64,000 bases of DNA from an uncultured Bacteroides sp. (GTDB lineage: Bacteria; Bacteroidota; Bacteroidia; Bacteroidales; Bacteroidaceae): the NCBI GenBank assembly GCA_949285025.1, contig CASDXG010000079.1:1-64000 (forward strand), in the 5' to 3' direction. Below are positions 35,901 through 44,634 of the stretch, piece by piece (position 1 is the stretch's first letter; every line of letters begins with the position of its first letter). Below the pieces are notes generated by a model. It searched no databases, was not told where the DNA came from, and was given only the letters and a program-made list of their open reading frames with translations. The position numbers and the translations under genes are program-made.

Positions 35901-36097
35901 TCTGCCCGAGTCACATCGGCATTCCACACCCAAAGCGGTGCACTTCTGAATGATTTGGGCGGATTTGCGAATAATTCATGTACTTTTTTGAAATCTTTTT
36001 CAGTTGTTTGTTCTGCTGCATGAATAGGTATCTGGTTACATAAAATTGCGATACCTCCAAGAAAGATGCCTTTCCTTATTGATAATAATGGATTCAT
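32981..36097 (-). CDS. Large secreted glycoside hydrolase, GH106-like
   Basis: A 1038-residue exported protein with a signal peptide (about residues 1-27, ending IHAAE). FANPPKSFRSAPLWVWNADVT, GFGGAFVHPRPG and DIWIYDENSYPSGFAGG (each read in part) form a TIM-barrel start like that of the Glyco_hydro_106 alpha-L-rhamnosidase group. FTDEPNIATPGG and the SETYGGGGW segment hold acidic residues that could be catalytic. The C-terminal 350 residues look like beta-sandwich modules (VYVNDEKAGIIAFPPY). The family call is moderate and the substrate uncertain. It is the last gene of a four-gene minus-strand operon, 37 nt after the transporter gene. Confidence 0.7.
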   Translation of the reverse strand: MNPLLSIRKGIFLGGIAILCNQIPIHAAEQTTEKDFKKVHELFANPPKSFRSAPLWVWNADVTRADIDRMLKELKEQGFGGAFVHPRPGLITEYLSPEWFELYKYSVEQGKAMGLDIWIYDENSYPSGFAGGHVPDQMPESYNQGQGLNLTKTNILPENIKDYALCLKRTGETFKDITANINEYRGKEGEYYLFNKTYYGKSDWNAGYSYVDLLYPGVTEKFIDITMQGYEKTFGKELGTIIKGIFTDEPNIATPGGIRWTPDLFSMFYQQWGYDLKEKLPLLVEEIGNWQEVRHNYEETLTQMFIDRWAKPYHDYCEKMNMKWTGHYWEHGWPDVGHGGDNMAMYAWHQMPAIDMLFNQYNENHPQAQFGNVRAVKELRSAANQMGYTRTLSETYGGGGWDETFMDLKRLGDWEYVLGVNFMNQHLAHMTIVGARKYDYPPVFTSLSPWWSSYKTLNDYFARLSLLLSQGEQLNDILVLEPTTSIWMYYSYVRSNEKVMTIGTNFQQFVTELEKNQVEYDLGSENIIKDNGYIKKGKFCVGKRSYGKVVIPPMTENLNDETFTLLKQFVKSGGELITFSHPTRINGKENAELSRFWKENDSRILLCNTLDNETIEASFRNDIISFSNISAENLYHHRRTYNDGELIFLTNSSLTNEAKGELTVKGKSVLILDGIEGKTYTYPFTKEKNKVNISFHLMPAGSLILYCSKSKSSNYPQYKPFKEGIQLQAVGKTEIKRVKDNIQTLDFCDLTINGTTEHNLYNVEACNKLYRHFGMNDPWNSAVQFKKKIIERDTFSTGNIQVTYHFTIGEKFNADQMKLIAEQPSVWTVKINGNMVVADPKEHILDSRFGVYYIGKYVKEGINDVELSVSPMSIFAEIAPAYIAGDFTLEPTPTGWVIKKPQTNLNTGSWKKQGMPFYPWEMSYTKTYEITDTDKDYTVQLHQWKSTVTEVYVNDEKAGIIAFPPYNLNISEKLKQGMNKIEVRVVGALDNLFGPHHRRDQGIMGPWHWNGVGNVIPASEYVLSDYGLFEDFTLMKAE

Positions 36098-36134
36098 GTT
36101 TTTATGGTTTTGATTTGTTTAGGGTGGAAAAATA

Positions 36135-37396
36135 CTATTTTTCCCCGAAATTAGGGTCAATTTTCAAAAAATAAGTAACAATGAATGTTGCAATGCAACA
36201 TAACATAATCCATAAAAAGAAGAGAGGATATCCCAACTTTTCCTGGATGAATCCGGCAATCATGCCGGGTAACATCATTCCGAGTGCCATAAAGCCGGTG
36301 CAGATGGCATAATGTGCCGTTTTATATGTGCCGTTAGAGAAATAAATCAGGTAAAGCATATAGGCAGTAAATCCAAATCCGTATCCGAATTGTTCGATGA
36401 AGGCACAGGAATTGATGAGGAACAGATTGTCTGTCTGACTGTAACTCAAGAATACATAAACGGCATCGGGCAGTGAAATTGCCCATACCATTGGCCATAG
36501 CCATTTTCGCAGACCGTGACGTGCCACAGCGATACCTCCTAAAATGCCGCCGATTGTCAGTCCGATTACTCCAAGTGTTCCTAACGTGAATCCGATTTCT
36601 TCGGTCGAAAGTCCAAGACCGCCTTTTTCAATCGGGTCGATGAAAAAAGGAATGTTCATTTTAGTCAGTTGTGCTTCTGGCAGTCTGTACAGCAGCATAA
36701 AGAGTAATGCGCTTAGAATGTTTTCTTTTTTGAAGAATGAATAAAAGGTTTGAAAGAACGCTTTGAGCAGATGTACCGGAGAAGTCATGGGCTTCGGCTG
36801 GTCATTTTGAGGGCGTGGAAGGATGGATGTATGGTAAAGCCAAAGTGCAATAAATAGGCCGGAAAGGATGAAAAATGTGATACTCCATGCAAAAGGGATG
36901 CTTCCGGTGAACTTTTCAAGCCGTCCGGCCAGCATGATTAACAGCCCTTGTCCTGTGATGGTCGCCAAGCGATAGAATGTATTACGTACGCCAATGTGAA
37001 AGGCCTGTTCGTGACTGGTAAGAGAAAGCATATAAAATCCGTCGGCAGCAATGTCATGTGTGGCAGAAGAGAATGCCAGCAAGAAAAAAAAAACATTGTG
37101 GTTTGCAGGAATGACTCGGTAGGTATCGTAAAGGCTATACCTGCGAATCCTGCACCAAGTAACATTTGCATGGCAAGAATCCAGTAGCGTTTGGTTTTGA
37201 TTAAATCGACAAAAGGACTCCATAAAGGCTTAATTACCCATGGAAATCCGAGCCATGCCGTATAAAGGGCGCATTCGGCATTTGAAATGCCCATCCGTTT
37301 ATACATGATGAGCGATAATGTGGTTATGGCCACATAAGGTAATCCTTCTGCGAAGTAAAGTGTGGGAATCCAACTCCATGCTGTATGTTTTTTCAT
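36135..37396 (-). pseudogene. AmpG-like MFS transporter, frameshifted at a T10 tract
   Basis: Two overlapping frames together encode one major-facilitator transporter. Frame one starts at 37396 (MKKHTAWSWIPTLYFAEGLPY) and is in register until the coding-strand T10 run at 37093-37084, after which it reads unrelated residues and stops at 36938. The rest, from FLLAFSSATHDIAADGFYML on, continues in another frame to 36135. A run of 11 or 8 T would restore about 420 residues and twelve helices. The LYFAEGLPY and HDIAADGFY patterns resemble AmpG muropeptide permeases. It may be a sequencing error, a slippage-prone phase-variable gene, or a true null. Third gene of the GT2-HIT operon, 11 nt after the SpoIID gene. 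Confidence 0.82.
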
Positions 37397-37407
37397 GATA
37401 TGCTGTA

Positions 37408-38718
37408 TTAATAGTATTTTTTCAATGTCGCATTTTTATAATAATGGTGTAAGATTGTCCGGTAGTCGTAGCCTTTTTCTCCCATTACGGCTGCTCCTAT
37501 CTGGCAAAGTCCCACACCATGTCCCCATCCTGCGCCTGTCAGAGTGAAAGAAGACGGGATTCCGGATTTCTCATTGTCTGTATCAATTACGAAAGCAGAA
37601 CTGAGCAGATGCGATTCGGATATAGTTCTTCGTATTTCAAGTTCCTTTCCGATGGTCAGGGATTTGCGGGTCCCTACAATCTTAAGGCGGCATATTCTTC
37701 CCGAACGGCCGCGTTCTACCGGGATGAGTGCTTTTATTTGGCCGTAATCTGTTTGCGTTTTTTTGTATATAATGTTGCGAAGCTCTTCTTGTGTGTAATG
37801 TACTTTCCAGCGGTAGAAATCGTTTGTTTCAGAATCGTATCCGTTTAATATTTGCGAAAGAAGCCGACGGTCGTTTGTGTGGCAGAAGGAATCCGGCTCA
37901 GCGCGTATCCATCTTTCGGCATTCGTTTCGTCGGTTAAATCAGGGATGGCGCACTCGTCTGCAGTGTCTCTTATGGCTGTCAGATAGGGAACATTCCGGT
38001 CTTCCCAGCAAAAGCGGAATTCTTCGCTTACACCTCCGCAGCACTTTGAAAAGCGCGCATCACAAATTTTATCGTCATGCATGAGAACTTCTCCAAAAGT
38101 CATTTCTACAGCTTTGACTGCAGCCGGATTTGATATTCGGGTGATGCCTTGATATCTTTGGCAGTGATCATCGGCGCATACATCGAATAGCGTATGATTT
38201 TCTTTGTCATACCAGCGTATGTATTCGTCTTCATTTTCGCTTTTTTTATGCTTCTTTTCACCGGTAGACGAATTTCCCCGATTGTTTTCTATCTGAGACA
38301 GAGCCCAACTTCTGGATATAACGGCATGCGCTTTCAGAAATTCAAGAGAAGATGCAGCATTCATTTCCGATGAAATTACACTTTTCAGATATTCTTCTAT
38401 CGGCAGGATGTTGATGGCCGTAATGGAATTTCCCGTTGGAACTAATTTTAGTTTCCCGGAAAATGCTTGTGTTTCCTGACGTTCCCAGTGAAAATCTATG
38501 CCGATTGTGACTTTGCACACTGAAAAGGTATTTGCCGGCTCGGCAGGGGCGAAGAGTAACTCTTCGAAGTCGTTATTGTTCCATTGGATTTTATTCCCTT
38601 TAACCGTCGTGTGTTGAACTCCTTTTGCGATTGAGCCGTTGACAAGAAACGGGCCGTTTAAAATAAAATGTACGGAAGTGTCGTTTAAAATGCCTATACT
38701 TAATTCCGGATTGTTCAT
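37408..38718 (-). CDS. SpoIID/LytB domain protein (amidase-enhancer type)
   Basis: A 436-residue SpoIID/LytB protein. Family members are peptidoglycan lytic transglycosylases or activators of amidases. The catalytic Glu region reads LPIEEYLKSVISSEM (residues about 106-120), followed by KAHAVISRSWAL. The metal-binding Cys/His loop appears as ARFSKCCGGVSEEF, and GAGWGHGVGLCQIGAAVMGEKG is the hallmark C-terminal motif (seen in pieces). Unusually there is no signal peptide: it starts MNNPELSIGILNDTS. An insert after residue 150 is highly charged (GEKKHKKSENEDE). It lies 9 nt after the GT2-HIT gene and 11 nt before the transporter gene. Confidence 0.86.
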   Translation of the reverse strand: MNNPELSIGILNDTSVHFILNGPFLVNGSIAKGVQHTTVKGNKIQWNNNDFEELLFAPAEPANTFSVCKVTIGIDFHWERQETQAFSGKLKLVPTGNSITAINILPIEEYLKSVISSEMNAASSLEFLKAHAVISRSWALSQIENNRGNSSTGEKKHKKSENEDEYIRWYDKENHTLFDVCADDHCQRYQGITRISNPAAVKAVEMTFGEVLMHDDKICDARFSKCCGGVSEEFRFCWEDRNVPYLTAIRDTADECAIPDLTDETNAERWIRAEPDSFCHTNDRRLLSQILNGYDSETNDFYRWKVHYTQEELRNIIYKKTQTDYGQIKALIPVERGRSGRICRLKIVGTRKSLTIGKELEIRRTISESHLLSSAFVIDTDNEKSGIPSSFTLTGAGWGHGVGLCQIGAAVMGEKGYDYRTILHHYYKNATLKKYY

Positions 38719-38727
38719 CGTCTTTCT

Positions 38728-41139
38728 TTATAAATGTAGGGATGTTTCGTTGAAAATATCCCGAATATTTTGTATTGTTAGTTTATTAAAATCTTCTTCT
38801 CTCGGGGTTACGATGATGCCTCCCATGTCGAGAGCTCCCGGACTGATGAGCAGCTGTCTTGTACCCGTTTGCGAATAACACTCAGGTCGGTGCTTGGCTC
38901 TTGGGAAATAAGCAACGGTGAATCCCCTTTTTTCATCTGTCCAGGCAAATAAATTATAGCGGGGTTCCTTTTCGTCTTTATGCAAGGGGAGTTGTGAAAG
39001 ATAGGCGTTTATTTGCTGTTCGTCCGTAGTATATGCTCCGTCGGTTACGAAAGCCCGAATAGGGCACAGATATGTTTTGATGTCATAACTTCGGCAAACG
39101 CTTCCGTCGGAAGAGATTGTCTCATCGATGAATGTCGCTGTTTCGATGAGTTTTTCCCATTGGTAAATGAAAGGAACAGAGTCTTTGGGTGCGGCTTGGA
39201 AGTGGAAATGGTCAGGAGCTGAGGCTCCGCAGTGTGCGCCATTGTAAAATATGACATATCCTATGCCGAAATGTTTATCAAGCCATGTCAGCAATTTTCC
39301 GGGAAGCTGGCGTCCTGTTTTATCAGCCAGTGTCTGAGGTTCGTGATTCTTACTTGAAATTGTAAGATGATTTTGCAGAATAGGGTAAGGGTTGATGCGC
39401 AACTCGAAAGTTTCATCAATCGGGATTGTAATGAACTTCTGAAGAGAGGGACGATTGTTCGTGCACAAAAAGCATGGGCGTGATGCTAAAGATTCTGCGT
39501 CTAACCGTGCGCATGTGGAGATAGATCGTGCCGGATTGTATTGGACTGTTATTTTGTTTCCGTCAATTACAAAGTCGCGTGTTCGGATGTTGTTCAGCGC
39601 ATTATAGTTGTGACGCGCCAATTCCCATGTGGATAATTGGTCTTGTATGAATGAATTTCCGATATATGCGGTTTTGTTAATACTTTGTCTTTGCTTTATT
39701 TCTTGTGTTCTCAGGCTGTCTTTGTAGGCATTGTTTTTATTAAGTCTTTCAATATCTAATGCAGCATCTGAATTTCCTTCCCATCGTCGGCACAGATAGA
39801 TTTCTTCATAAATCCGTTCAATGCCGTATTTACGTGAAAACGCAAGTCCCAAAGCATAATCTTCTCCGTAAGAAGTGTTGGGTATTCCTGTTTTGCGTAA
39901 TATTGGTGTATAAAATGCGCGTGGCGCTCCAAGTCCGTTGATGCGGAGCGCGTTGTTATGCCCGTTAGCGGAAGTCCATTCCCGATGATCTATAATACCC
40001 GGAGGAAGAGTCTGCAAGGCAAAGTCGGTCATGCGATAAGAACCGATTACCATGCCGCAGCGTTTCTTGTAAAAAGTATCCACAATGGTTTGTAATGTTG
40101 CAGGGCTGCTATATAAATCATCGCTGTCCAGTTGTATGGCAAAACGGCCGCATGATGGATGATTTATTCCGATATCCCAGCATCCTCCTATGCCTAAATC
40201 ATTTTGTGCGGGGGTGATGAGGATTACACGTCGGTCGTATGTCAATGATTCGACGAGTTCTTTTGTCCCGTCATCGGAGTGATTGTCAATGACAATTACA
40301 TTAAAAGGAAAGGTTGTCTGCTGATTGAGGGCAGAAAGAACCGCTTCTTTTATGGTACGTGCACGGTTGCGTACGGGGATGATAACCGATGCTTCTACCG
40401 GAAAATTGTCATTTTCAAATGAGATGTTCTCTTTTACCGGAGGCAGATATGCGCCGATAGCTTTCAGATGTACGGTAAAAGCTGTTTCATATTCTATTTG
40501 GGCTTCTCTGTTTTGTGGGTTTACATAATCGAATTGTTTCTCGCCGGAATTGCGAATGTCGCTTTCGTATTCAGTGTATAAATATTCCCTTATGTGAGTA
40601 AGATCTGCATGTCTTGAAAGGTATAACCGTATGGCATAGAGAGCGGCATAGTAATAGTTCTCACGTGGCTGTAAATGGTTTATGGCGTCTTTCAGCAAGT
40701 CAGTCCGCAAGAGCAGCAGCGTTCCGAAGTCGAAATCGTCACGCACACTTCCGTACTGGTAATCGTTTACAGGATGATTTCGTCTTTCTCCTTTGATTAT
40801 CTGAAAATGATCTGAATAAACCATGCCGCATTGTCCGGTGGAAAAATAGCTTGTCATACGTTCCAGGCACTTATATCCTAATTCAATCCTTTCAGTTTTC
40901 AGATAAAGCAACGTATAGGGAGTATGGCTGTGTTCGGCTATTTTTCTGAAAGTATTCAGGCTTGTCGGACTATCAATATGTAAATATTGGCATTCCTGTT
41001 GTGTTATCGGTTCAGATATGTTATTGTCTTTAAGAAGAAAGACATCTTTGACGTAAGGTTGGAAAAGGAATGTCTCTGCATTATTATGGCATTGCTCGTT
41101 GTTTCCTGCGAGGATAAAGCAAGTAATAGATTTGTTCAT
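38728..41139 (-). CDS. Glycosyltransferase family 2 - HIT-like phosphorylase (DUF4922) fusion
   Basis: An 803-residue, apparently cytoplasmic fusion, using the ATG at 41139 ([13 protein letters not shown]); the frame open to 41241 overlaps rlmN. Residues 1-235 resemble a decayed GT-A domain ([24 protein letters not shown]). Residues 250-460 are a full GT2 domain with [13 protein letters not shown] at 251 and the metal-binding DSDD at 338-341. Residues about 535-800 match DUF4922, with CFLC at 556-559 and HFHFQ at 644-648, the HxHxQ signature of the GalT/Ap4A-phosphorylase branch of HIT proteins. The pairing suggests a transferase tied to nucleotide-sugar turnover. First gene of the operon with SpoIID, AmpG-like and GH106-like genes. 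Confidence 0.8.
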   Translation of the reverse strand: MNKSITCFILAGNNEQCHNNAETFLFQPYVKDVFLLKDNNISEPITQQECQYLHIDSPTSLNTFRKIAEHSHTPYTLLYLKTERIELGYKCLERMTSYFSTGQCGMVYSDHFQIIKGERRNHPVNDYQYGSVRDDFDFGTLLLLRTDLLKDAINHLQPRENYYYAALYAIRLYLSRHADLTHIREYLYTEYESDIRNSGEKQFDYVNPQNREAQIEYETAFTVHLKAIGAYLPPVKENISFENDNFPVEASVIIPVRNRARTIKEAVLSALNQQTTFPFNVIVIDNHSDDGTKELVESLTYDRRVILITPAQNDLGIGGCWDIGINHPSCGRFAIQLDSDDLYSSPATLQTIVDTFYKKRCGMVIGSYRMTDFALQTLPPGIIDHREWTSANGHNNALRINGLGAPRAFYTPILRKTGIPNTSYGEDYALGLAFSRKYGIERIYEEIYLCRRWEGNSDAALDIERLNKNNAYKDSLRTQEIKQRQSINKTAYIGNSFIQDQLSTWELARHNYNALNNIRTRDFVIDGNKITVQYNPARSISTCARLDAESLASRPCFLCTNNRPSLQKFITIPIDETFELRINPYPILQNHLTISSKNHEPQTLADKTGRQLPGKLLTWLDKHFGIGYVIFYNGAHCGASAPDHFHFQAAPKDSVPFIYQWEKLIETATFIDETISSDGSVCRSYDIKTYLCPIRAFVTDGAYTTDEQQINAYLSQLPLHKDEKEPRYNLFAWTDEKRGFTVAYFPRAKHRPECYSQTGTRQLLISPGALDMGGIIVTPREEDFNKLTIQNIRDIFNETSLHL

Positions 41140-41156
41140 ATTTAAAATAATTATAA

Positions 41157-41200
41157 GTACAAAGTTAGGGAATATATCTTTATTTTGACTAACTTTGTAC
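41157..41200. promoter_or_regulatory. Divergent promoters within a 12-bp perfect inverted repeat
   Basis: GTACAAAGTTAG (41157-41168) and CTAACTTTGTAC (41189-41200) are perfect inverted arms around a 20-nt AT-rich centre. Each arm contains an exact -7 box, TAACTTTG: 41190-41197 for rlmN (+) and 41167-41160 for the GT2-HIT gene (-). Confidence 0.7.
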
Positions 41201-41228
41201 ATTAATTGTACGGATATAACGAAAAGAA

Positions 41229-42275
41229 ATGAGTGAAACAAAGGCAGCTTTGCTGGGAAAGACGCTGGCGGAATTGCAAAAGATTGCTGAAGATTTCGGG
41301 ATGCCCCGTTTTACGGCCGGGCAGATTGCCTCGTGGCTGTATGAAAGGAATGTCGGAACGATTGATGAAATGACAAATCTTTCGCTGAAAAACAGGAATT
41401 TACTGAAAGAAAAATATGTGGTCGGGGCTTCATCTCCTGTGCATGCAATGCATTCTGCGGACGGAACTATAAAATATTTATATTCGGCAGGTGAAGGAAA
41501 GTATGTGGAGGCTGTATATATTCCTGAGAACGACAGGGCAACTTTGTGTGTGTCTTCTCAGGTTGGTTGCAAGATGAATTGTAAATTCTGTATGACAGGG
41601 AAACAGGGTTTTTCGGGAAATCTTACAGCAACTCAGATATTGAATCAGATATATTCTTTGCCTGAACGCGAGAAACTGACGAACGTTGTGTTTATGGGCA
41701 TGGGGGAACCTTTTGATAATTTAGATGAGGTTTTGAATGCCTTGACAGTACTTACAGCCGATTATGGCTATAAATGGAGTCCGAAACGAATCACTGTTTC
41801 TACCGTAGGATTACGTAAAGGACTTGAACGTTTCCTTACTTCATGCGACTGTCATCTGGCTGTTAGTCTGCATTCGCCTTCTCATTTGCAGAGAAAAGAA
41901 TTAATGCCAGCAGAAAAGGCCTTCCCGATTGCAGAAATTGTCGAGATATTACACCGGTATGATTTCAGTAAACAGCGTCGTTTGTCGTTCGAATATATCA
42001 TGTTTAAGGGCGTAAATGACGATATTTCTCATGCAAAAGAGCTCATAAAATTATTGGCCGGTTTGGAATGCCGTATAAACTTGATACGTTTTCATGCTAT
42101 TCCCGGAGTTGATTTGACCGGAACAGGGGAGAAAGAGATGGTCGTTTTTCGTGATTATTTAACGCAGCATGGCCTTTTTACAACGATACGTGCTTCACGT
42201 GGAGAGGATATTTTTGCCGCATGTGGCATGTTATCTACAGCTAAGCAACAGCAGAAAGATATAAAGGAACTTTAA
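41229..42275 (+). CDS. rlmN: 23S rRNA (adenine-C2)-methyltransferase RlmN
   Basis: Radical-SAM enzyme that methylates A2503 of 23S rRNA and A37 of some tRNAs. It has 348 residues. The radical-SAM CxxxCxxC reads [16 protein letters not shown] near residue 115. The catalytic Cys towards the C-terminus lies in DIFAACGML. The sequence [15 protein letters not shown] is the SAM-binding region typical of RlmN rather than Cfr. Starts [16 protein letters not shown]. The DUF4837 gene begins directly after its stop codon. Confidence 0.95.
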   Translation: MSETKAALLGKTLAELQKIAEDFGMPRFTAGQIASWLYERNVGTIDEMTNLSLKNRNLLKEKYVVGASSPVHAMHSADGTIKYLYSAGEGKYVEAVYIPENDRATLCVSSQVGCKMNCKFCMTGKQGFSGNLTATQILNQIYSLPEREKLTNVVFMGMGEPFDNLDEVLNALTVLTADYGYKWSPKRITVSTVGLRKGLERFLTSCDCHLAVSLHSPSHLQRKELMPAEKAFPIAEIVEILHRYDFSKQRRLSFEYIMFKGVNDDISHAKELIKLLAGLECRINLIRFHAIPGVDLTGTGEKEMVVFRDYLTQHGLFTTIRASRGEDIFAACGMLSTAKQQQKDIKEL

Positions 42276-43343
42276 ATGGTTAGAAATATAATGAGACGTT
42301 TGTTAAATTATTGGAGCTTGTTGATAACGATGACAGGCTTGGTTTCGTGCAGTGAAAACGGGAAAAGTATTATGACTCCGGCTTCAAGCGGTATACCTTA
42401 TGAGGTTATGGTTGTAGCTGAAGATGATTGCTGGATGGGAGGAGACAGTGCTTTATTTAAAGTGCTCGACACGAATGTTCCGGCACTCCCGAGTCCCGAA
42501 CGTTCATTCCGTATTTCTCGTATTCGTCCGGCTTATTATGATCGTCATATGCGCTTGTTCCGCAATATCATTATTGTAGATATTAATCCGAATTTATATA
42601 CGCAGACTAAATTAAAGTATGCGAGAAATGTTTATTCGGCTCCTCAAATGATAATGACGATTCAGTCGCCCGATCAGAAAGCTTTTGATGAATATGTGTC
42701 AAAACACGGGGCGGTTATTGTCGATTTTTTTACACGTGCGGAGATGAATCGTGAAATAGAGCGTTTAAGGAAAAAGCATAACAGTGTAATATCTTCGAAA
42801 GTCGATTCTGTTTTTGGCTGTGATGTGTGGTTGCCTTTGGAGTTAGGCTCTTATAAAGTTAGAGAGAACTTTTTTTGGGCATCGACGCATTTGAACGATT
42901 TGAATTTTGTAATGTACAGCTATCCTTATAAGGATTCCGATACTTTTACGAAAGCTTATTTCTTAGCCAAGCGCGATTCTGTGTTGAAAGAAAATATTCC
43001 CGGAGCAAGAGAAGGGATGTATATGACGACAGCAGACTCGAGCTTTGTCAGTGTTCGTGATATTAGTGTACGAGGACGTTATGCATTTGAAGTGAAAGGT
43101 CTTTGGGAAATGAAGAATGATGCTATGGGAGGACCTTTCGTGTCGCACGCATGTGTAGACCGGGAAAATGGGAGAGTTGTCGTGGTAGAGGGTTTTGTTT
43201 ATTATCCTCAAGGCCGTAAACGTGATAAGATCCGCTCGTTGAATGCATCACTTTATACATTGATTTTGCCGGATGAAAAAGATGTTGCAGAAATTCCTGT
43301 GGACGAATCAGTGACAAAAGAAGAAATTATTAAGAACAAATAA
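42276..43343 (+). CDS. DUF4837 lipoprotein
   Basis: A 355-residue exported protein, with a lipoprotein signal ending LVSCSE (Cys near residue 25). The remainder matches the DUF4837 pattern: GIPYEVMVVAEDDCWMG, FRISRIRPAYYDRHMRLFRNIIIVDI (in part), VGCDVWLPLELGSYKVRENFFWAS (in part), and VVEGFVYYPQGRKRDKIR near the end. Its function is unknown. It starts with no gap after rlmN; an in-frame ATG at 42291 is an alternative start. pdxA follows 15 nt later, so rlmN, this gene and pdxA form one unit. Confidence 0.82.
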   Translation: MVRNIMRRLLNYWSLLITMTGLVSCSENGKSIMTPASSGIPYEVMVVAEDDCWMGGDSALFKVLDTNVPALPSPERSFRISRIRPAYYDRHMRLFRNIIIVDINPNLYTQTKLKYARNVYSAPQMIMTIQSPDQKAFDEYVSKHGAVIVDFFTRAEMNREIERLRKKHNSVISSKVDSVFGCDVWLPLELGSYKVRENFFWASTHLNDLNFVMYSYPYKDSDTFTKAYFLAKRDSVLKENIPGAREGMYMTTADSSFVSVRDISVRGRYAFEVKGLWEMKNDAMGGPFVSHACVDRENGRVVVVEGFVYYPQGRKRDKIRSLNASLYTLILPDEKDVAEIPVDESVTKEEIIKNK

Positions 43344-43358
43344 ATAGAAAAAGAATTA

Positions 43359-44453
43359 ATGGAAAGCAATAAAATAAGAGTAGGAATTACTCAAGGAGAT
43401 ATAAACGGGGTAGGATATGAAGTAATATTAAAGGCGTTTTCCGATCCTGCAATGTTGGATTTGTGTACACCGATTATTTATGGTTCTCCAAAAGTTGCGG
43501 CTTATCACCGGAAAGCAATGAATATCTCAACGAATTTTAGTATCATCAATTCGGCAGAAGAAGCGTTACCTGAACGGGTTAATATCGTGAATTGTTCTTC
43601 CGAAGAGCTGAAGGTTGAATTGTCCAAGCCGACAGTTGAAGCCGGAGCCGCTGCTCTTGTTGCATTAGAAGCCGCATTGTCGGATTATAAGAAGAAAATG
43701 TTTGATGTACTGGTTACGGCTCCGATAAATAAATATACCATTCAGTCTGAAGAATTTCATTTCTCAGGTCATACAGAATATATAGAAGAACGGGTAGGAG
43801 AGGGCAATAAGGCTTTGATGATTTTGCTGAGAGATGATTTCAGAGTTGCGCTGGTTACAGGACATATACCGGTGAGTGAAATATCGAAGACATTGGCAAA
43901 AGAATTAATCATGGAGAAAATAGCGATATTTTATCGCTCTCTTAAACAAGACTTCGGGATAGATAATCCGCGTATTGCCGTGCTTGCTTTGAATCCTCAT
44001 GCAGGCGATGAGGGATTAATCGGGCAGGAAGAGCAAACAATGATTATTCCGGCTATAAAAGAAATGACGGAGCATGGCATACAATGCTTTGGTCCTTATT
44101 CGGCTGATGGATTTATGGGAGCCGGAACATATCAATATTTTGACGGAGTCCTGGCGATGTACCATGATCAGGGTCTGGTTCCGTTTAAAACATTGGCCAT
44201 GAGTGATGGTGTGAATTTTACGGCGGGATTACCGATTGTTCGTACATCTCCTGCTCATGGGACGGCTTATGATATTGCCGGGAAAGGCGTGGCTTCGGAG
44301 GCTTCTTTCCGTCAGGCTATTTATGTAGCGATTGATGTTTACCGGAACCGGTGCATAGAGAAGGAAATAAGTGCTCATCCTTTACGTAAGCAATATTATG
44401 AGAAGCGCGATGACAGCGATAAATTGAAGTTGGATTCTGTGGACGATGAATAA
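43359..44453 (+). CDS. pdxA: 4-hydroxythreonine-4-phosphate dehydrogenase
   Basis: NAD-dependent, zinc-containing enzyme of the DXP-dependent pyridoxal-5'-phosphate pathway. It has 364 residues. GITQGDINGVGYEVILKA at the N-terminus, TAPINKY, SGHTEYI and ALNPHAGDEGLIG are standard PdxA motifs. MYHDQGLVPFKTL and GLPIVRTSPAHGTAYDIAG carry metal and substrate contacts (His in each). PdxA normally works with PdxJ, which is not in the window. It is the third gene of the rlmN unit and ends at a hairpin. Confidence 0.94.
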   Translation: MESNKIRVGITQGDINGVGYEVILKAFSDPAMLDLCTPIIYGSPKVAAYHRKAMNISTNFSIINSAEEALPERVNIVNCSSEELKVELSKPTVEAGAAALVALEAALSDYKKKMFDVLVTAPINKYTIQSEEFHFSGHTEYIEERVGEGNKALMILLRDDFRVALVTGHIPVSEISKTLAKELIMEKIAIFYRSLKQDFGIDNPRIAVLALNPHAGDEGLIGQEEQTMIIPAIKEMTEHGIQCFGPYSADGFMGAGTYQYFDGVLAMYHDQGLVPFKTLAMSDGVNFTAGLPIVRTSPAHGTAYDIAGKGVASEASFRQAIYVAIDVYRNRCIEKEISAHPLRKQYYEKRDDSDKLKLDSVDDE

Positions 44454-44503
44454 AGGATTGGTGTAGTTACTTAAAAAGATTGAAACATAAGTATTATTTT
44501 TTG

Positions 44504-44557
44504 CAAGTGTTTTTATGCGGGTGATATATCATTTTGATAAAAGCACTTGTTCTTTTT
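44504..44557 (+). terminator. Terminator after pdxA
   Basis: CAAGTG (44504-44509) pairs with CACTTG (44544-44549), with TTTAT/ATAAA extending it inward, followed by TTCTTTTT. Confidence 0.7.
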
Positions 44558-44634
44558 GATGTGTTTTTATGTTTGATCTGTATGTTTGAGGACGAAAATA
44601 ATAGAATACTTTTATAAAATGTGATAAAGAAAAT

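Noticed and set aside
30205-41139. Polysaccharide utilisation locus
   Set aside because: Glycosidases are present, but there is no SusC/SusD pair or hybrid two-component regulator beside them.
41157-41200. Invertible promoter (phase-switching) element
   Set aside because: The arms enclose only 20 nt, far shorter than known Bacteroides invertible promoters, and no recombinase gene is nearby.
41140-41241. N-terminal extension of the GT2-HIT protein
   Set aside because: It overlaps the rlmN start and the divergent promoter repeat; the ATG at 41139 follows the -7 box.
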